DNA of 22,931 nt, taken from UBA1388 sp964555515 (GTDB lineage: Bacteria > Patescibacteriota > Microgenomatia > UBA1400 > PJMF01). This document shows, piece by piece, positions 22,107 to 22,931 of this stretch. The notes beneath the pieces are model-generated. The model made no database searches. It was not told where the DNA came from and saw nothing but the letters and a program-made list of their open reading frames with translations. The translations under genes were made by a program, and so were the position numbers. Location: assembly GCA_964555515.1 (NCBI GenBank), contig CAZKSJ010000011.1, positions 1-22,931 on the forward strand, written 5' to 3'. The stretch's first letter is position 1. Every line of letters starts with the position of its first letter.

Positions 22107-22876
22107 ATATTTCGGTGCTGGGATTGATTGCCGCTTTTGCGCTGATTATTCCTACTTTGCTCGCTGATCAATATTTTCAGCTAGGCTTGCGGCGTGACTC
22201 ATTGGTCTCAATCACTAAAATGTCCCTCCAGCTGGTGCTGGTTGGCTTCTTCTTGGAGTATATTTTTCAACAAAATAGCTGGTGGCTAAATTTGAGTTGG
22301 TTTGCCTTAATGGTGGGGACTGCAGTTTTTTCTGCAACTGGCAGGGCAAAAATTAATTTGAAGTCAAGCTGGTGGTTAATTTTAATTGCATTTGCAATCC
22401 CCACTCTAGCAGTCCTGATCTACTTCAATGCCTTCATTATTCGGCTAGATTACTTATTTGATGCTAGGTATTTAATCGCATTAGGCGGTATGTTGCTTGG
22501 CAACGTTTTGAGCACCAACATTGTAGCAATCAATAATTTCTTTCAAAATATCAAAGATCAACAGAAATATTATTTATATAGATTGGCGATGGGAGCAACG
22601 CGCAAAGAAGCTTTAGCGCCCTTTTTTAAACAGAGCGTGCAACTCGCCATCTCACCCAGCCTCGCCAAGACCGCCACGATTGGGATTGTGTCGCTTCCTG
22701 GCATGATGAGCGGCCAAATAATTGCTGGCTCATCTCCTAGTACTGCGATTAAATATCAAATTGCCATCATGATTGCAATTTATGTGGCGAGCATGTTGAG
22801 CGTGATTATGACGATTCTATTGACCAGCTGGAAAAGTTTTGACGGCTGCGGAATGCTAAAACAAAGTCGCACTTAA
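22094..22876 (+). CDS. fetB: FetB-like (UPF0014) ABC transporter permease
   Basis: The 260-aa membrane protein has about seven helices and the UPF0014 signatures: GGMLLGN (131-137, family GMxLGN), YRLAMGATRKEAL (family LxxGAxxxEA), and SLPGMMSGQIIAGSSP (200-215) followed by KYQIAIM (family LPGMMTGQILxGxxPxxAxxYQIxIM). Length matches E. coli FetB (YbbM, 259 aa). It forms the transmembrane part of an iron (or related metal) exporter with FetA. The ATG at 22094 lies inside the fetA end, with AAGGA spaced 6 nt upstream, so translation is coupled. The 55 nt after the stop contain only a short AT palindrome and T-rich sequence, not a convincing terminator. Confidence 0.9.
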   Translation: MDTIDISVLGLIAAFALIIPTLLADQYFQLGLRRDSLVSITKMSLQLVLVGFFLEYIFQQNSWWLNLSWFALMVGTAVFSATGRAKINLKSSWWLILIAFAIPTLAVLIYFNAFIIRLDYLFDARYLIALGGMLLGNVLSTNIVAINNFFQNIKDQQKYYLYRLAMGATRKEALAPFFKQSVQLAISPSLAKTATIGIVSLPGMMSGQIIAGSSPSTAIKYQIAIMIAIYVASMLSVIMTILLTSWKSFDGCGMLKQSRT

Positions 22877-22931
22877 AATTTTAATCCTATTTTTTTCGGG
22901 CAGTATTCTTAGATTTTTCTTCTAGTAATTT

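Noticed and set aside
22874..22905. Intrinsic terminator after fetB
   Set aside because: Only an AT-only palindrome (TAAAATTTTA) followed by a loose T-rich stretch; no GC-containing stem.

Overview
This window most likely comes from a small-genome bacterium of the Patescibacteria/CPR type (a Microgenomates- or Saccharimonadia-like lineage), but no marker gene fixes the phylum. The evidence is a moderately AT-rich sequence (judged by eye), short intergenic gaps, many lineage-style membrane proteins without an assignable function, a membrane-anchored Clp-like AAA+ protein, a very large PEGA/propeller/FecR-like surface protein, and several genes whose -10 box sits only 5-9 nt before the start codon. 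TGA acts as a normal stop (for example in the ATGA overlap near 4876-4879), so the SR1/Gracilibacteria code is not used. I found no rRNA, tRNA, insertion sequence, integrase, CRISPR array or clear intrinsic terminator.

Layout. 1-810: 3' end of a polytopic glycosyltransferase-like protein. 805-1443 (-): PQ-loop-like membrane protein. 1594-2097 (+): two-TM protein with an Excalibur domain. 2181-3206 (-): operon of a DUF2178-like membrane protein, a small HTH regulator and a HEAT-repeat protein, behind a promoter carrying a 21-bp-spaced direct repeat. 3308-4243 (+): CobW-type GTPase with altered metal and base-recognition motifs. 4250-6342 (-): cytoplasmic 5'-nucleotidase coupled to a membrane-anchored NTF2-like protein. 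6414-9929 (-): large surface protein, divergent from a DUF167 gene at 9963-10184. 10185-10522: the only gap over 300 bases, mostly filled by a degenerate 12-bp tandem array with a 24-bp higher order. 10523-12997 (-): membrane Clp-like ATPase, preceded by a four-TM protein at 13051-13536. 13629-18156 (-): four-TM protein, GNAT acetyltransferase and a 1077-aa solenoid/unknown/HD protein. 18232-19170 (-): CaCA-type cation exchanger. 19295-20794 (+): secreted HExxH protein. 20814-21248 (-): conserved membrane protein. 21444-22876 (+): fetAB-like ABC exporter behind two dyad sequences.

How the parts fit. Many products are exported or membrane-bound: glycosyltransferase, surface protein, secreted peptidase-like protein, Excalibur protein and ion transporters. 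The window therefore looks like a cell-envelope and ion-homeostasis region made of short operons rather than one pathway. Translation initiation appears split: several first genes have promoter boxes so close to the start that the mRNA should be leaderless or nearly so, whereas some internal genes carry recognisable Shine-Dalgarno sequences.

The best candidates for undescribed biology are the 12-bp array, the Clp-like protein with a degenerate first ATPase site and no second-ring pore tyrosine, the solenoid-HD protein with an unassigned middle module, and the regulator whose only strong ribosome binding site points to a CTG or ATC start.
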